Of a DNA stretch of 64,000 nt, positions 1 to 8,372 are shown piece by piece. Where the stretch lies: assembly GCA_037133475.1 (NCBI GenBank), contig JBAXOB010000001.1:1-64000 (forward strand), written 5' to 3'. The notes under the pieces were generated by a model, which was given only the letters and a program-made list of their open reading frames with translations, did no database searches and was not told where the DNA came from. A program made the translations under genes and the position numbers. How positions within the stretch are numbered: the first letter of the stretch is position 1; each line of letters starts with the position of its first letter. The DNA comes from CAIVAT01 sp037133475. GTDB taxonomy: Bacteria > Bacteroidota > Bacteroidia > Bacteroidales > FEN-979.

Positions 1-11
1 CACTCAATTGT

Positions 12-1718
12 TTATAACTGCCACATTAAAAAGGGTTTCAACCCTTGATTCACATTATAAACATATAAATTAGTTGCACCAGAGGCATTTCCATTGATTC
101 CATAAATGGCACCCGTGGAAGACACAGCCGTACTCTTGAGGTCGCCGACAAAATTGTTGTAACAGATCATGTCACCTGTGCTTACACTCGACAGGTAAAG
201 CCCGTAAACACCGCTGCCCGTTCCTGCTGCGTTAAAATTCTGTATCTTGTTTTTATACAGGGTCGTGGTATAGGCATTCCCGGTATAGATACCATAAATA
301 GAACCATAGGCATTTAAAATATTGGTGAGGGTATTGCCATAAATATTCTTGGGTCCGGTGGGATTGTTCAAAACATACATGGCATAACAGCTGCCGTTTG
401 ACGCAACTATGTTATTGTCGACCGTGTTGTTGTAAAAGTCCGATTGGTTGCCGCCGCCGTTGATATAGAGGTAGTAGGTGGTTCCTGCTCCAAGCGCTGA
501 TTGTACGCGGGTTATGTTGGTAACCTGGTTGTTGTGGTATGAAACGATACCTGTGGTGTTCTGGCATCCGTTAAAATAAATCCCTTCTAAGGTCCCTGTC
601 GAAGTGGTTGAAGAGGAACCATAGGTGTTGGCGGTGACGATATTGTTATAAACATTGCAACTCTGGCCTCCGCCGTTGAAATACATGTAGTAACAGGTCC
701 CTGAAACCGCGGTCGGATAGGTGCAGTTGGTAACCGTGTTGTTGTAGGCATTCATCACGGTCGCCGTGGTATAGGTGTTTCCATGGGCATCCCAGATGCC
801 GTAAAAGGCGCCGGTTCCGGAATAGGCAATGGAAACCGTGTTGTTGTAATAGTCTATGTTGGCATTGTTGGAGGTGCCCATCTGGATGCCGGCACAGGTG
901 CCCGAACCGGCCGAAGGTCCGTTGATGACATTGTTGGCGACCTTCTGGTTATTCTGGTAAATGGTATAAATCCCGTTGTTGGCAACGGTACTGCCGCCGA
1001 AATTGGAGATGGTATTGGCGCCATCCTTGCCGATTTCGTTGTTCTGGTCATAATAGACATAAGGGCTCGTGGCATCCGCATAACCTGATATCCAGATCCC
1101 GTTGTAACAGTTCTGGATGGTGTTGCTGTAGATCTTGATATTGGAGTTGGCCCCGCTGAGCGCGGTAACCGTGAGTTGTGCCACCGGGGATGAGGGCAGA
1201 ACGTTGTTGGCGTATATACCAACCGTTGCCGTGTTGGTTTTATTCATCGTAATGTTGCAGTTCTTTATGGTCACATATTGCGCACCGTCGGTTGCCGACG
1301 CTTTCAGGATGGCATAACCCCACTCAACCGTGGCAGATGGGTCGGTTACGTCGATTCCGTCGAAGGTGATGTAGTCGGTTCCCTGCAGGCAGAAGATCCA
1401 CTCGACCGGGGAGGCCGTCCCGGCAGCAGCCGTGATAAGGGGATTGGTCCCGGAACCGTTCTTTTTAAAGACGATCGGGTTGGCGGCCGTGCCGGTCGCG
1501 GTGATCGAGCCGGAGGTCAGGGAGGGAAAGGTTTCCGTATAACCGGCAGCAACGTTAAAGGTGACACCGCCCGATCCGATACCCGAGGTGTTGATCGCCG
1601 TGATGGCAGCGGCAACACTGGCATAGTCACCAGGGATGGTCTTGACGCCACTGACCTGGCCGAAGGTGGACAGACCCAGCGTCAATAGAACAAACAAACT
1701 GATAAAATACTTTTTCAT
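12..1718 (-). CDS. Secreted right-handed beta-helix repeat protein, probably C-terminally truncated
   Basis: The 568-residue product begins with a typical signal peptide (MKKYFISLFVLLTLGL, cleavage near FGQ at residue 21). The segment TIPGDYASVAAAITAIN follows, which is common at the start of Bacteroidetes surface proteins. The rest is a long run of Asn/Tyr/Gly-rich turns such as IYNNTV, YYNNTVS, NVYNNIV and DFYNNTVDNN, spaced about 25-50 residues, the pattern of parallel beta-helix (pectate-lyase-like) repeats. No catalytic motif is visible, so an adhesive or carbohydrate-binding role outside the cell is only an inference. The ORF ends abruptly after LYVYN with NVNQGLKPFLMWQL, encoded by a palindromic repeat, and lacks a T9SS sorting domain. 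It is therefore probably cut short relative to its relatives. A small basic ORF lies 15 bp upstream and likely shares its promoter. Confidence 0.75.
   Translation of the reverse strand: MKKYFISLFVLLTLGLSTFGQVSGVKTIPGDYASVAAAITAINTSGIGSGGVTFNVAAGYTETFPSLTSGSITATGTAANPIVFKKNGSGTNPLITAAAGTASPVEWIFCLQGTDYITFDGIDVTDPSATVEWGYAILKASATDGAQYVTIKNCNITMNKTNTATVGIYANNVLPSSPVAQLTVTALSGANSNIKIYSNTIQNCYNGIWISGYADATSPYVYYDQNNEIGKDGANTISNFGGSTVANNGIYTIYQNNQKVANNVINGPSAGSGTCAGIQMGTSNNANIDYYNNTVSIAYSGTGAFYGIWDAHGNTYTTATVMNAYNNTVTNCTYPTAVSGTCYYMYFNGGGQSCNVYNNIVTANTYGSSSTTSTGTLEGIYFNGCQNTTGIVSYHNNQVTNITRVQSALGAGTTYYLYINGGGNQSDFYNNTVDNNIVASNGSCYAMYVLNNPTGPKNIYGNTLTNILNAYGSIYGIYTGNAYTTTLYKNKIQNFNAAGTGSGVYGLYLSSVSTGDMICYNNFVGDLKSTAVSSTGAIYGINGNASGATNLYVYNVNQGLKPFLMWQL
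31..46. repeat. Short palindrome AAGGGTT-TC-AACCCTT inside the end of the beta-helix ORF
   Basis: Positions 31-37 and 40-46 are perfect inverted 7-mers around a 2-base spacer. The palindrome encodes the unnatural-looking last residues (NQGLKPF) of the minus-strand ORF. It looks like a small interspersed repeat or hairpin element that has interrupted the gene. The window starts 30 bases away, so its full extent cannot be seen. Confidence 0.45.
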
Positions 1719-1733
1719 GGTTGGTTTTTTTGG

Positions 1734-1871
1734 TTAATGTTGGTTGTTTTCAATAATTTTCTTCAAAATGTCAATCTGGACCTTTTTTTTCTTCAGCTCC
1801 TTCTTGACTTTGTCCAAAGCCTTATCGGGAGGCGACTCTGTTGGTTCCTGGTTTGGTTCGCTTTTTTTCAT
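1734..1871 (-). CDS. Small lysine-rich, coiled-coil-like protein (45 aa), upstream of the beta-helix gene
   Basis: A 45-codon ORF runs from ATG at 1871 to TAA at 1734. It starts MKKSEPNQEPTESPPDKALD and ends with a strongly basic amphipathic helix (KVKKELKKKKVQIDILKKII). Upstream is AAGGAAAC about 9 bases before the ATG, and a TATATTTG promoter box lies at 1923-1930. It ends 15 bp before the beta-helix gene, so the two are probably cotranscribed. I do not recognise a function. The charge pattern, its own ribosome-binding site and the tight spacing argue that it is real, but short Lys-rich ORFs can arise by chance. Confidence 0.5.
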   Translation of the reverse strand: MKKSEPNQEPTESPPDKALDKVKKELKKKKVQIDILKKIIENNQH

Positions 1872-1922
1872 ATGTAGCTGTTTCCTTTTTCAAATGATAT
1901 TTCCCTGGGAAAAATTTCGATG

Positions 1923-1953
1923 CAAATATATACGGGCACCGGCCCTATCCAAT
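1923..1953 (-). promoter_or_regulatory. Bacteroidetes-type promoter for the small ORF and beta-helix gene
   Basis: On the minus strand TATATTTG (complement of 1923-1930) matches the TAnnTTTG -7 consensus. A TTGG at about 1949-1952, 18 bp upstream, is a weak -33 box. The transcript would start near 1917, giving a leader of about 45 bases before the small ORF. Confidence 0.5.
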
Positions 1954-2016
1954 ATAAAACAGGCTTAACAAAATCTTAAGCGAGGCCCAAACAGGTCTTA
2001 ACAAATTCTAACACGA

Positions 2017-2034
2017 TTGTCAAAAATCTGACAA
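2017..2034 (-). terminator. Hairpin downstream of the TPR/LuxR gene
   Basis: TTGTCA (2017-2022) and TGACAA (2029-2034) form a 6-bp stem with a 6-base loop, 26 bp past the stop of the minus-strand regulator. There is no clear T-run, so termination is a guess. Just beyond, near 1963-2012, several CTTAAC/TCTAAC copies occur whose role is unclear. Confidence 0.3.
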
Positions 2035-2060
2035 CCTGTCAATTAAGAAAAGAGTGAAAA

Positions 2061-3791
2061 TCAAATCTGGGAGAGAAAGGAGACCAGGTTGGTTTGGGAA
2101 CTTACGATTCCAAGCTTTTTTCTCAGGCGAGAACGGGCTACATCCAGGGAGGCGGGTCGCTGACCCGTGAGCTCACAAATCTCCTTGGTGGAGAGGTTTA
2201 ACTTAAGCAAGGCACACAATTTCAGTTCATTGGAACTCAATTCCGGGAATTTCACGAGAAGCCGGTCATAAAACCCGCTATGAACCTGTTTGAACCTTAC
2301 TTCAAATTCATCCCAGATCTCATCTCCCGAACCCCTTTGTAACCCTTTGATAAGCTGCAGGATATCCGATTTAATATCAGGTTCTGCCGCTTTTTGCTGG
2401 ATCTCGATCAGGCGGTTTGTGTGTTCAACCAGGAATTCATTTTTTTTCAGGAGATTCATGACATTGATGGCCAGCTCCTTGTTCTTATAGTCCACCTCGT
2501 CGGAAAGGCGCTGTTTTTCCAGGCGGATATTCTTGGTTTTTACGATCTGCCGGGAGAGGAAGAGGGAGATGGTGATCATCCCCGACACGGCAAGAATGAC
2601 CATGATGATGGTGATGAAATCCTTTCGCTGCTGCCGCAGGGAATCCTCCTTCAGCTTTTTATCGTAGGTGTGTTCCATCTCCAGCAGGGTAAGCCTGGCT
2701 GCGGAATGCTCATTGTCGATGCTGTCTTTTTCGGCATTCCGGATCATTGCGTATTTGTAGGCGCTGTCGATTTTTCCTGTTGCCAGGTAATGGTCGTGCA
2801 GCACACCTGCAGCCTCGAAAACAATCTCCCGCAATTTATAGGCCTGTCCGTCGCTCAAGGCCAGCATGGCATATTTCACCCTGTTCGCAGGATCCCTGAT
2901 CTCCTCATAATAATCGGACAGCCCCAGGTTGCACATGGCCAGGTTGAACCTGGAGTTTACTGAAGCTGAAATGGCGATCGCCTTGTTGAAGTTGGAGAGG
3001 AAATCATCGTACTTTTTCTCCTTCATATAGGCAACGCCGAGGTTCATATAATTGGTGGCAAGCCTGATCTTCAGCCCCAGCCGCGTATGAATCGCGATGG
3101 CCTCCCGGTAGCAGGCGATGGCGCTGTCTGTTTGACCCCTTTCAACAAGCACCAGCCCTACGTTGTTTACCACATTGGCGATCTGGATGGTATCGAAGGT
3201 CTCCCTGGCAATCTTAAGAGCCTTTACATAGTATATGCAGGCCTTGTTGATATTCTGCTGGTAGTAACAGATATTGCCGATCCCGTTCATGGCTTTGATC
3301 GACCCTTCCTGGTCGCCGATCTCTTCAAAAAGCCGCAGGGCCGTAAAATAGGATTCATAGCTGTCGGTATAATTTCCCTGGAAGATCCTGATCATCCCGA
3401 TGACCACGCAGGCCTCGCCAAGCTCCTTCTTGTTTTCGAGCCGGCTGGCAAGTTCCTTTGCCTTAAGTACCATCGCCATTCCTGCGGGAAACTGGGTTTT
3501 CAGTACCTGGATTTTACTGACTTCGATCATGGCCTGGAGCCTGAGTTCCTGAAAATCGTTGCCTGATGCCGCTGCCAGGGCTCTTGTTGCATATACCAGC
3601 GCTTTGTCGGGATCGGCAGCGTTCAGTTGCCTGGTTGCGGAAAGCATGATTTCAACCTGTTGTCTTTTCCCCGACGTTTTCCTGAGCACATGTTCGATAC
3701 TGTCGGCATAGCGGTCGGGTTCAAGGGCTTTGGCTTGTCCCCATGCAAGGAAAACCAGTAAAAATCCCAGGATCAAACGCAGGTTATTCAT
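2061..3791 (-). CDS. TPR-containing membrane-anchored regulator with C-terminal LuxR-type HTH
   Basis: From the ATG at 3791 the product is 576 aa. It has a signal peptide (MNNLRLILGFLLVFLAWGQA), about seven TPR units over residues 25-370 (for example ALRLFEEIGDQEGSIKAMNG and KALKIARETFDTIQIANVV), and one membrane segment (ITIIMVILAVSGMITISLFL, about residues 390-410). A coiled coil then leads to a C-terminal helix-turn-helix (LSTKEICELTGQRPASLDVA). This architecture is a common Bacteroidetes family with periplasmic TPR sensing and a cytoplasmic DNA-binding tail. The ORF extends 16 codons further to 3839, but a TAATTTTG promoter box at 3812-3819 falls inside that extension and the signal peptide only appears from 3791, so I prefer the shorter start. 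Target genes and ligand are unknown; the divergent T9SS gene at 4138 is one candidate target. Confidence 0.85.
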   Translation of the reverse strand: MNNLRLILGFLLVFLAWGQAKALEPDRYADSIEHVLRKTSGKRQQVEIMLSATRQLNAADPDKALVYATRALAAASGNDFQELRLQAMIEVSKIQVLKTQFPAGMAMVLKAKELASRLENKKELGEACVVIGMIRIFQGNYTDSYESYFTALRLFEEIGDQEGSIKAMNGIGNICYYQQNINKACIYYVKALKIARETFDTIQIANVVNNVGLVLVERGQTDSAIACYREAIAIHTRLGLKIRLATNYMNLGVAYMKEKKYDDFLSNFNKAIAISASVNSRFNLAMCNLGLSDYYEEIRDPANRVKYAMLALSDGQAYKLREIVFEAAGVLHDHYLATGKIDSAYKYAMIRNAEKDSIDNEHSAARLTLLEMEHTYDKKLKEDSLRQQRKDFITIIMVILAVSGMITISLFLSRQIVKTKNIRLEKQRLSDEVDYKNKELAINVMNLLKKNEFLVEHTNRLIEIQQKAAEPDIKSDILQLIKGLQRGSGDEIWDEFEVRFKQVHSGFYDRLLVKFPELSSNELKLCALLKLNLSTKEICELTGQRPASLDVARSRLRKKLGIVSSQTNLVSFLSQI

Positions 3792-4137
3792 AGGGCAGGT
3801 CGTAGACCTAACAAAATTAACATTTCTTTCGAGGAGCATAAGGATTTTTTTACAGCCACTTCCCCTTCCTGGTTTTATACCGCAATTCGACCAATTGATA
3901 ATACTTCACGCTCCTGTTCAGTTGTGCTTGCGCATGCATTTCCTGGTCAGGAAATGACCAATTTCGGCAGCATATGTGACCTGTAAATTAATTTTATAAG
4001 CCTGTTGTACTGATTTTGTAAGCCGGTGTTGTGCGGACCTGACCATTCCCATATTATTTTTGCAAGTTCAAACCGCCCATCTCCAGGTTCGTTCCTGAGG
4101 GTGAAAAAACAATTAATCACGACAAATACCAACATAC
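3792..4137. promoter_or_regulatory. Divergent intergenic region with two promoter boxes
   Basis: The minus-strand box TAATTTTG (complement of 3812-3819) serves the regulator. The plus-strand box TATTTTTG (4055-4062) serves the secreted protein at 4138, with a leader of roughly 70 bases. Short ORFs across this gap lack features of real genes, and I see no other structure. Confidence 0.45.
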
Positions 4138-5853
4138 ATGAAAACAAAAAACCATGCTCTTTTCCTTTTAATGATCCTCACTTTCGTGTTTGCGAATCTA
4201 CAATCCCAGGCAGGACCTCCCTGGGTAAAATACAATGTCGGATACAACTATATACTCCGGGGAATCGATTTTCCGGGAAACCAGGATAATATCGGGTATA
4301 TTGCCGGGGAATCGCTTACCTACCAGGGCAATGGCATCGTGCTGAAAACCACCGACGCCGGCAGCACCTGGACACCGGTTTGGACAGGCGGAGGCGAAGG
4401 GCTGGAGGGCTCCAGTTTCGTGGACGTCAATACGGGCTTTGTTGCGGGATGGCCAAAATTATCGTCAGGTTGGAGCGGTTTTGGAAAAACCGTCGACGGA
4501 GGGGTAACCTGGACCTCGCTGCCGGTGGTTGCCGACCTGTATTACTTTACCGATGTGGTATTTAAAGATGCCTCCAACGGGATCCTGTTCGGTTCCACCA
4601 ACACCAATGCCGGGGTTTGGATTACAAACAATGGAGGAGCCACCTGGACAAACGGAACCGGGTTGGCCGGTGTGCCCTATCATGGATGTTATGTCTCGGG
4701 AAACACCTACTTCCTGGTGGACAATTCCGGTCATATCCAGAAATCGGTCAACAACGGCGCCTCCTGGTCAACGGTTTACAGCATTCCCGGGCTCACCCTG
4801 ACCGGCATCGATTTTTATGACAACAATACAGGGATGGCCTGCGGCGACAATGGCAAGATCATCAAAACATATGATGGCGGGACTACCTGGACACAACAAA
4901 CCATCGGGACCGATATCTGGCACGATTTCGGATGGGATTCTCCCACCCATCTTTATGTGTGCGGCACTCCCGAAATAGTGGCAGAGAGCAGCGACGGCGG
5001 ATCCACATGGACCAACGGGTTCCCCCAGTCGACCATGCAGGCAGCCCTCTACGAGTGTATCTTCACCCCGAACGGCAGCGGCTTTATCTGCGGGTCACAG
5101 GGAACCTTACTGAAACGGGCGCCATCATGCACCGCCAACTTCACCGCATCCGCAACGAATACCTGTGTGGGCCATCCGGTAACCTTCACAAACCTTTCCA
5201 CCGGATCGAACCTTAGCTACAACTGGTCATTCGCAGGGGGAACCCCTGCAACCTCCACGGCTGCAAATCCCGTAATCACCTACAATAACGCCGGGGTCTT
5301 CAATGTTCAGCTGATCGCCAGCAACGGCAGCTGGAGCGACACCCTGATCAAACCAAATTACATCACGGTGGCATCCCCCCCCGCAACCCCTGTCATATCG
5401 GCAAACGGGTTCATCCTGACCAGCAATACCGTTTCCGGCAACCAATGGTATCTGAACGGGGCCGCCATTGCATCGGCTACCGGGCAGGCACATACCGCAA
5501 CCCAATCGGGGTGGTACTGGGATATCGTAACACAGTCGGGGTGCAGCTCCGACACCTCCAACAACATCTACCTGGTTATGACCGGTGAAGGGGAGACAGC
5601 CGGCAGCATGGTTACCGTCTCTCCCGTGCCAAACAACGGGACGTTTAAAGTTGTGGTCACAGGGCTGGAAGAAAGCCAATGCAGTATTACTGTATGGAAC
5701 GACAGGGGAATTGCGGTCTTTGGCAGCACCCGCATGCCGGATAGCGGCAGGCTGACCGAAGAGATCAGTTTGAAATCCGTTCCCCCGGGAATTTATCTGC
5801 TTGAATTCAGGTCTGCTAAAACGTATTTCTTGCGTAAAATGCTGATTTTATGA
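4138..5853 (+). CDS. Secreted YCF48/BNR-repeat protein with PKD domain and T9SS sorting signal
   Basis: The 571-aa product has a signal peptide (about residues 1-25). Repeated blades each carry a DGGxTW or NGGATW turn (DAGSTWTP, DGGVTWTS, NNGGATWTN, DGGTTWTQ, DGGSTWTN), as in YCF48/sialidase-like beta-propellers, over residues 30-325. A PKD-like domain follows (FTASATNTCVGHPVTFTNLS, then YNWSFAGGTPATST, residues 330-415). An Ig-like linker leads to a C-terminal type IX secretion sorting domain (VSPVPNNGTFKVVVTG, ending YFLRKMLIL). It should be exported through the T9SS and anchored at the surface or released. No catalytic residues are evident; it probably binds or structures something outside the cell. 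It has its own promoter box at 4055 and is transcribed away from the TPR/LuxR regulator. Confidence 0.85.
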   Translation: MKTKNHALFLLMILTFVFANLQSQAGPPWVKYNVGYNYILRGIDFPGNQDNIGYIAGESLTYQGNGIVLKTTDAGSTWTPVWTGGGEGLEGSSFVDVNTGFVAGWPKLSSGWSGFGKTVDGGVTWTSLPVVADLYYFTDVVFKDASNGILFGSTNTNAGVWITNNGGATWTNGTGLAGVPYHGCYVSGNTYFLVDNSGHIQKSVNNGASWSTVYSIPGLTLTGIDFYDNNTGMACGDNGKIIKTYDGGTTWTQQTIGTDIWHDFGWDSPTHLYVCGTPEIVAESSDGGSTWTNGFPQSTMQAALYECIFTPNGSGFICGSQGTLLKRAPSCTANFTASATNTCVGHPVTFTNLSTGSNLSYNWSFAGGTPATSTAANPVITYNNAGVFNVQLIASNGSWSDTLIKPNYITVASPPATPVISANGFILTSNTVSGNQWYLNGAAIASATGQAHTATQSGWYWDIVTQSGCSSDTSNNIYLVMTGEGETAGSMVTVSPVPNNGTFKVVVTGLEESQCSITVWNDRGIAVFGSTRMPDSGRLTEEISLKSVPPGIYLLEFRSAKTYFLRKMLIL

Positions 5854-5956
5854 GCTTCTGCTTACAGAACCGGTTTTCCTGACCAAACCCGTGCCGAAAG
5901 GGTTGACCCCGGCATGGCCGGGGTCACCACCTGCCCTTGTATTTGCGGCAAGACCA

Positions 5957-5988
5957 TTTGGATTCTGCCCTTTTTTATCGTATATTTG
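5957..5988 (+). promoter_or_regulatory. Strong match to the Bacteroidetes housekeeping promoter
   Basis: TTTG (5957-5960), a 20-bp spacer and TATATTTG (5981-5988) match both consensus boxes with canonical spacing. The start codon of the next gene is at 6016, so the leader would be about 20 bases. Confidence 0.65.
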
Positions 5989-6015
5989 AGTTGATTTTTC
6001 TCAAAATACAGACCC

Positions 6016-6963
6016 ATGAAAACAAACCTGCAACGTTGTTTCATGCGCTGTTTAATCCTTCCCCTCCTCATTTCAGGGGTCAGCCCGCTACTGTTCGGAC
6101 AGAAGGCACCCGACTCCCTCCCGGCGCTGAAAGATACCGCCTCCTTCCTGATGGTTAAATTCAAGGAGGGCGCCACCTATTACGGAAAGCTGAAGGAAAA
6201 CAGGAATGACACGCTGGTCCTGCTGATGGAAGACCTTGGCGCAGTGAAAATCCCCTGGTCCAAAATAAAAAAGGTCGACCGGCTGGAATACATGGCAGTA
6301 ATAAATGGGAAATACTGGTTCCCTACGCCGTTGCCGGGAAGATATTTCTTTTCCCCCTCAGCCTTTACCCTGAAGCCCGGGGAGGGCTATTACCAGAATA
6401 CCTTGCTGATGCTGAATTCCTTCAATGTGGGCGTTACGAAATGGCTGTCGCTGGGGGGCGGTTTTGAGATCATCACTACCGTCGGGTCCATCACGGCAGG
6501 CCAATTTAAGCCAACCTTTTTTCTAACCCCGAAATTAGGAGTAAAAATTGCGGAGAACCTGCGACTGGGTTGCGGGGCACTCTATGTACATCTGGCCGGC
6601 AATGAATTTCAGCTTGGAACCGTTTACGGAGTGATCACCTATGGCAACACCGATAATAATATCAGCGGAGGGGTGGGATGGGGCTATTCAAAAACGCAGA
6701 AGTCGGATCTTGAGTTCCAGGACAACCCGATGATCACGGTTTGCGCTACCGCCCGGCTTGCCAGGAAAACCGCCTTTGTCACCGAAAACTGGTTTGTTCC
6801 CTATACGAAGAATGGAAACCTGGCCTATGGGGCGATTTATTCATACGGCCTTCGCTTTTTCGGCGAAACCCTCAGTGTTGACCTCGCGTTCATCAACAAC
6901 AAGGACATTTTCAAGGTGCTCTTTATCGGGATACCTTTCGTCGCCTTCGCGGTTAAATTTTAG
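6016..6963 (+). CDS. Exported protein of unknown function, possible outer-membrane barrel
   Basis: The 315-aa product has a signal peptide (residues 1-30, ending LLFGQ). A small SH3/Sm-like stretch follows (FKEGATYYGKLKENRNDTLV, then LGAVKIPWSKIKKVD), which in Bacteroidetes often precedes a barrel. Residues 105-315 are rich in alternating aromatic and glycine strands (GVTKWLSLGGGFEI, FFLTPKLGVKIAENLRLGCG, ISGGVGWGYSK, LAYGAIYSYGLRFFGETL). I recognise no specific family. It is monocistronic with a good promoter at 5957-5988, and its 3' end overlaps the convergent VF530-like gene by 11 bp. Confidence 0.6.
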   Translation: MKTNLQRCFMRCLILPLLISGVSPLLFGQKAPDSLPALKDTASFLMVKFKEGATYYGKLKENRNDTLVLLMEDLGAVKIPWSKIKKVDRLEYMAVINGKYWFPTPLPGRYFFSPSAFTLKPGEGYYQNTLLMLNSFNVGVTKWLSLGGGFEIITTVGSITAGQFKPTFFLTPKLGVKIAENLRLGCGALYVHLAGNEFQLGTVYGVITYGNTDNNISGGVGWGYSKTQKSDLEFQDNPMITVCATARLARKTAFVTENWFVPYTKNGNLAYGAIYSYGLRFFGETLSVDLAFINNKDIFKVLFIGIPFVAFAVKF

Positions 6964-7183
6964 GTTCCGGCTTCCTTTCTGAAAGATAAAGATCCTCCAC
7001 CTTTTTCCGGGCCCAGGGGGTTTTCCTTAAAAAGGTGAGACTTGATTTTATACTGGGATTTTCATTAAAGCAATTGATCCTGATCATTTTATAAAGATCT
7101 TCCCAACGGTACAGGGTCAGCAGGTGGTTCAGCATCATCTCCAGGGTGATGCCGTGCAGGGGGTTGTTGGTTTGTGATGACAT
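6953..7183 (-). CDS. VF530-family (DUF2132) small DNA-binding protein
   Basis: The 76-aa protein carries the family signature NPLHGITLEMMLNHLLTLY, then WEDLYKMIRINCFNENPSIK and SLTFLRKTPWARKKVEDLYL, which covers almost its whole length. VF530 is a small helical fold with a reported DNA-binding activity; its cellular role is not established. The length is normal for the family. The gene lies downstream of the LuxE-like gene on the same strand with a hairpin between them, and its tail overlaps the end of the convergent gene at 6963. Confidence 0.85.
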   Translation of the reverse strand: MSSQTNNPLHGITLEMMLNHLLTLYRWEDLYKMIRINCFNENPSIKSSLTFLRKTPWARKKVEDLYLSERKPEPKI

Positions 7184-7212
7184 ATGAAGGATTAAACAAG
7201 GGTTGATTTATT

Positions 7213-7231
7213 CCCCTTGAACAACAAGGGG
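7213..7231 (-). terminator. Hairpin after the LuxE-like gene
   Basis: CCCCTTG (7213-7219) and CAAGGGG (7225-7231) form a perfect 7-bp stem with a 5-base loop, immediately past the minus-strand stop at 7234. On the minus strand it is followed by an A/T-rich stretch but no long T-run. Confidence 0.4.
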
Positions 7232-7233
7232 GA

Positions 7234-8214
7234 TCATGGTATCAACAGGTTGCATCCCCGGGCATCCGCGGCATTGAACCTGCCCAGCACCTCAAATTGT
7301 CCGTCGGGATGCAGTTTGCCCAGGTCCTCGGTTGCAATAAAGCTGCACGAATCCTGGTTGGCAAGGTCGATGATGTTAATGGCGCCCGAAACACCGGGGC
7401 CAAGATAGGCAAGCGGATCGTTGGTATCCCTGATCAGGATCTTCATCCACGGAGGGGTGCTGAAACGGCCATCCCCCTGCGACCATGCCTGCGACAGAAG
7501 CTCGGTCATCCCGTATTCCGAATGGATCTGATCCACGCCAAATGCCGGGCAGAGAATCGAATGCAGCTCCTCGCGCATGATTTCATGCCGTTTTCCCTTC
7601 ATCCCGCCGGTTTCGATCACTATTACCGGCACATAATCGCCGGGGTAATTGGTGGCAAAATCGAGCAGGGCATAAGTGAGGCCGATCAGCACCGTCTTTT
7701 TCCCCCTTGCCCTGCGCTGGCGCAGCCTGGCATGAAGCCCGGAATGGTTGGCAAGGAAAAAACCGTTCTCCGGGCTGCTGCTCAGGTCCATCAGTTGCTG
7801 GATCATATAAACCAGCGATGAATCAGGCGCCTGCTCCGGTGTTGGGGTAAGGGCAAGAAACTGCACATCTTCAGGGTCGCCGTAAAAACGTTTAAATCCC
7901 TTGACAAATGAATGACGGTAGAGTGCAAGGTCGGTCACCAGGTGACGGCTTCGTACCATCCCCGTGGTGCCGCTGCTCCTGAAAATGGCCTGGGGAGGCA
8001 CCTTCCCGCAAACAACATCGCGTGTCTTAAAAAACTCGATGGGCAGGAAGGGTATCTCCCTGATACTCCCCACGTGCTTGACATTGATCCTCCGCGCATC
8101 TACAAAATCACGGTAAACCTCATTCTGATTATATTGGTTCCTGAAAACCTCCAGGGCAAAGTGGTTAAACTCCTGCTCTGAAGCAATTTCAAACATTTTT
8201 TCTCTCGACTCCAT
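7234..8214 (-). CDS. LuxE/acyl-protein synthetase-like adenylating enzyme
   Basis: The 326-aa protein resembles the LuxE domain (acyl-protein synthetase, Pfam PF04443). It has IPFLPIEFFKTRDV, then the Ser/Thr/Gly-rich nucleotide loop FRSSGTTGMVRSRH near residue 80, and later HSEYGMTELLSQAW and IATEDLGKLHPDGQFEVLGR, both typical of acyl-adenylate-forming enzymes. The family activates a carboxylic acid as an acyl-AMP and transfers it to a cysteine or thiol. No luciferase or LuxC-type reductase gene is nearby, so bioluminescence is not implied; in Bacteroidetes such proteins occur alone or near cell-surface biosynthesis genes. The substrate is unknown. The start at 8214 precedes a clean amphipathic N-terminus (MESREKMFEIASEQEFNHFA). 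Confidence 0.8.
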   Translation of the reverse strand: MESREKMFEIASEQEFNHFALEVFRNQYNQNEVYRDFVDARRINVKHVGSIREIPFLPIEFFKTRDVVCGKVPPQAIFRSSGTTGMVRSRHLVTDLALYRHSFVKGFKRFYGDPEDVQFLALTPTPEQAPDSSLVYMIQQLMDLSSSPENGFFLANHSGLHARLRQRRARGKKTVLIGLTYALLDFATNYPGDYVPVIVIETGGMKGKRHEIMREELHSILCPAFGVDQIHSEYGMTELLSQAWSQGDGRFSTPPWMKILIRDTNDPLAYLGPGVSGAINIIDLANQDSCSFIATEDLGKLHPDGQFEVLGRFNAADARGCNLLIP

Positions 8215-8323
8215 TATAAATTTTTTATTCCGCTTGCTTTCTCCCTGTGCCTTCCATGACCGAAACCGGCCGGTCGCTAATCGATAACGATCACAATTTC
8301 GCCGTTCACCGTATCGCTAATTT

Positions 8324-8339
8324 GTTGTAATTTTACAAC
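8324..8339. promoter_or_regulatory. Perfect palindrome GTTGTAA-TT-TTACAAC
   Basis: Two 7-base arms (8324-8330 and 8333-8339) lie between divergent genes, 33 bp upstream of the lipoprotein start at 8373. The internal TAATTTTA resembles a -7 box, so the palindrome could be an operator over a promoter. This is an inference from position only. Confidence 0.35.
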
Positions 8340-8372
8340 CTGCAAAGGTATTGAATAAACGCCGATCAAACC

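Noticed and set aside
1744..1968. 74-codon plus-strand Phe/Ser-rich ORF
   Set aside because: It is the antisense of the basic small ORF and its leader; the run of Phe residues is the reverse of the Lys codons.
3947..4147. 66-codon minus-strand ORF between the TPR regulator and the T9SS gene
   Set aside because: It overlaps the start of the T9SS gene and both promoter boxes, with no coding character.
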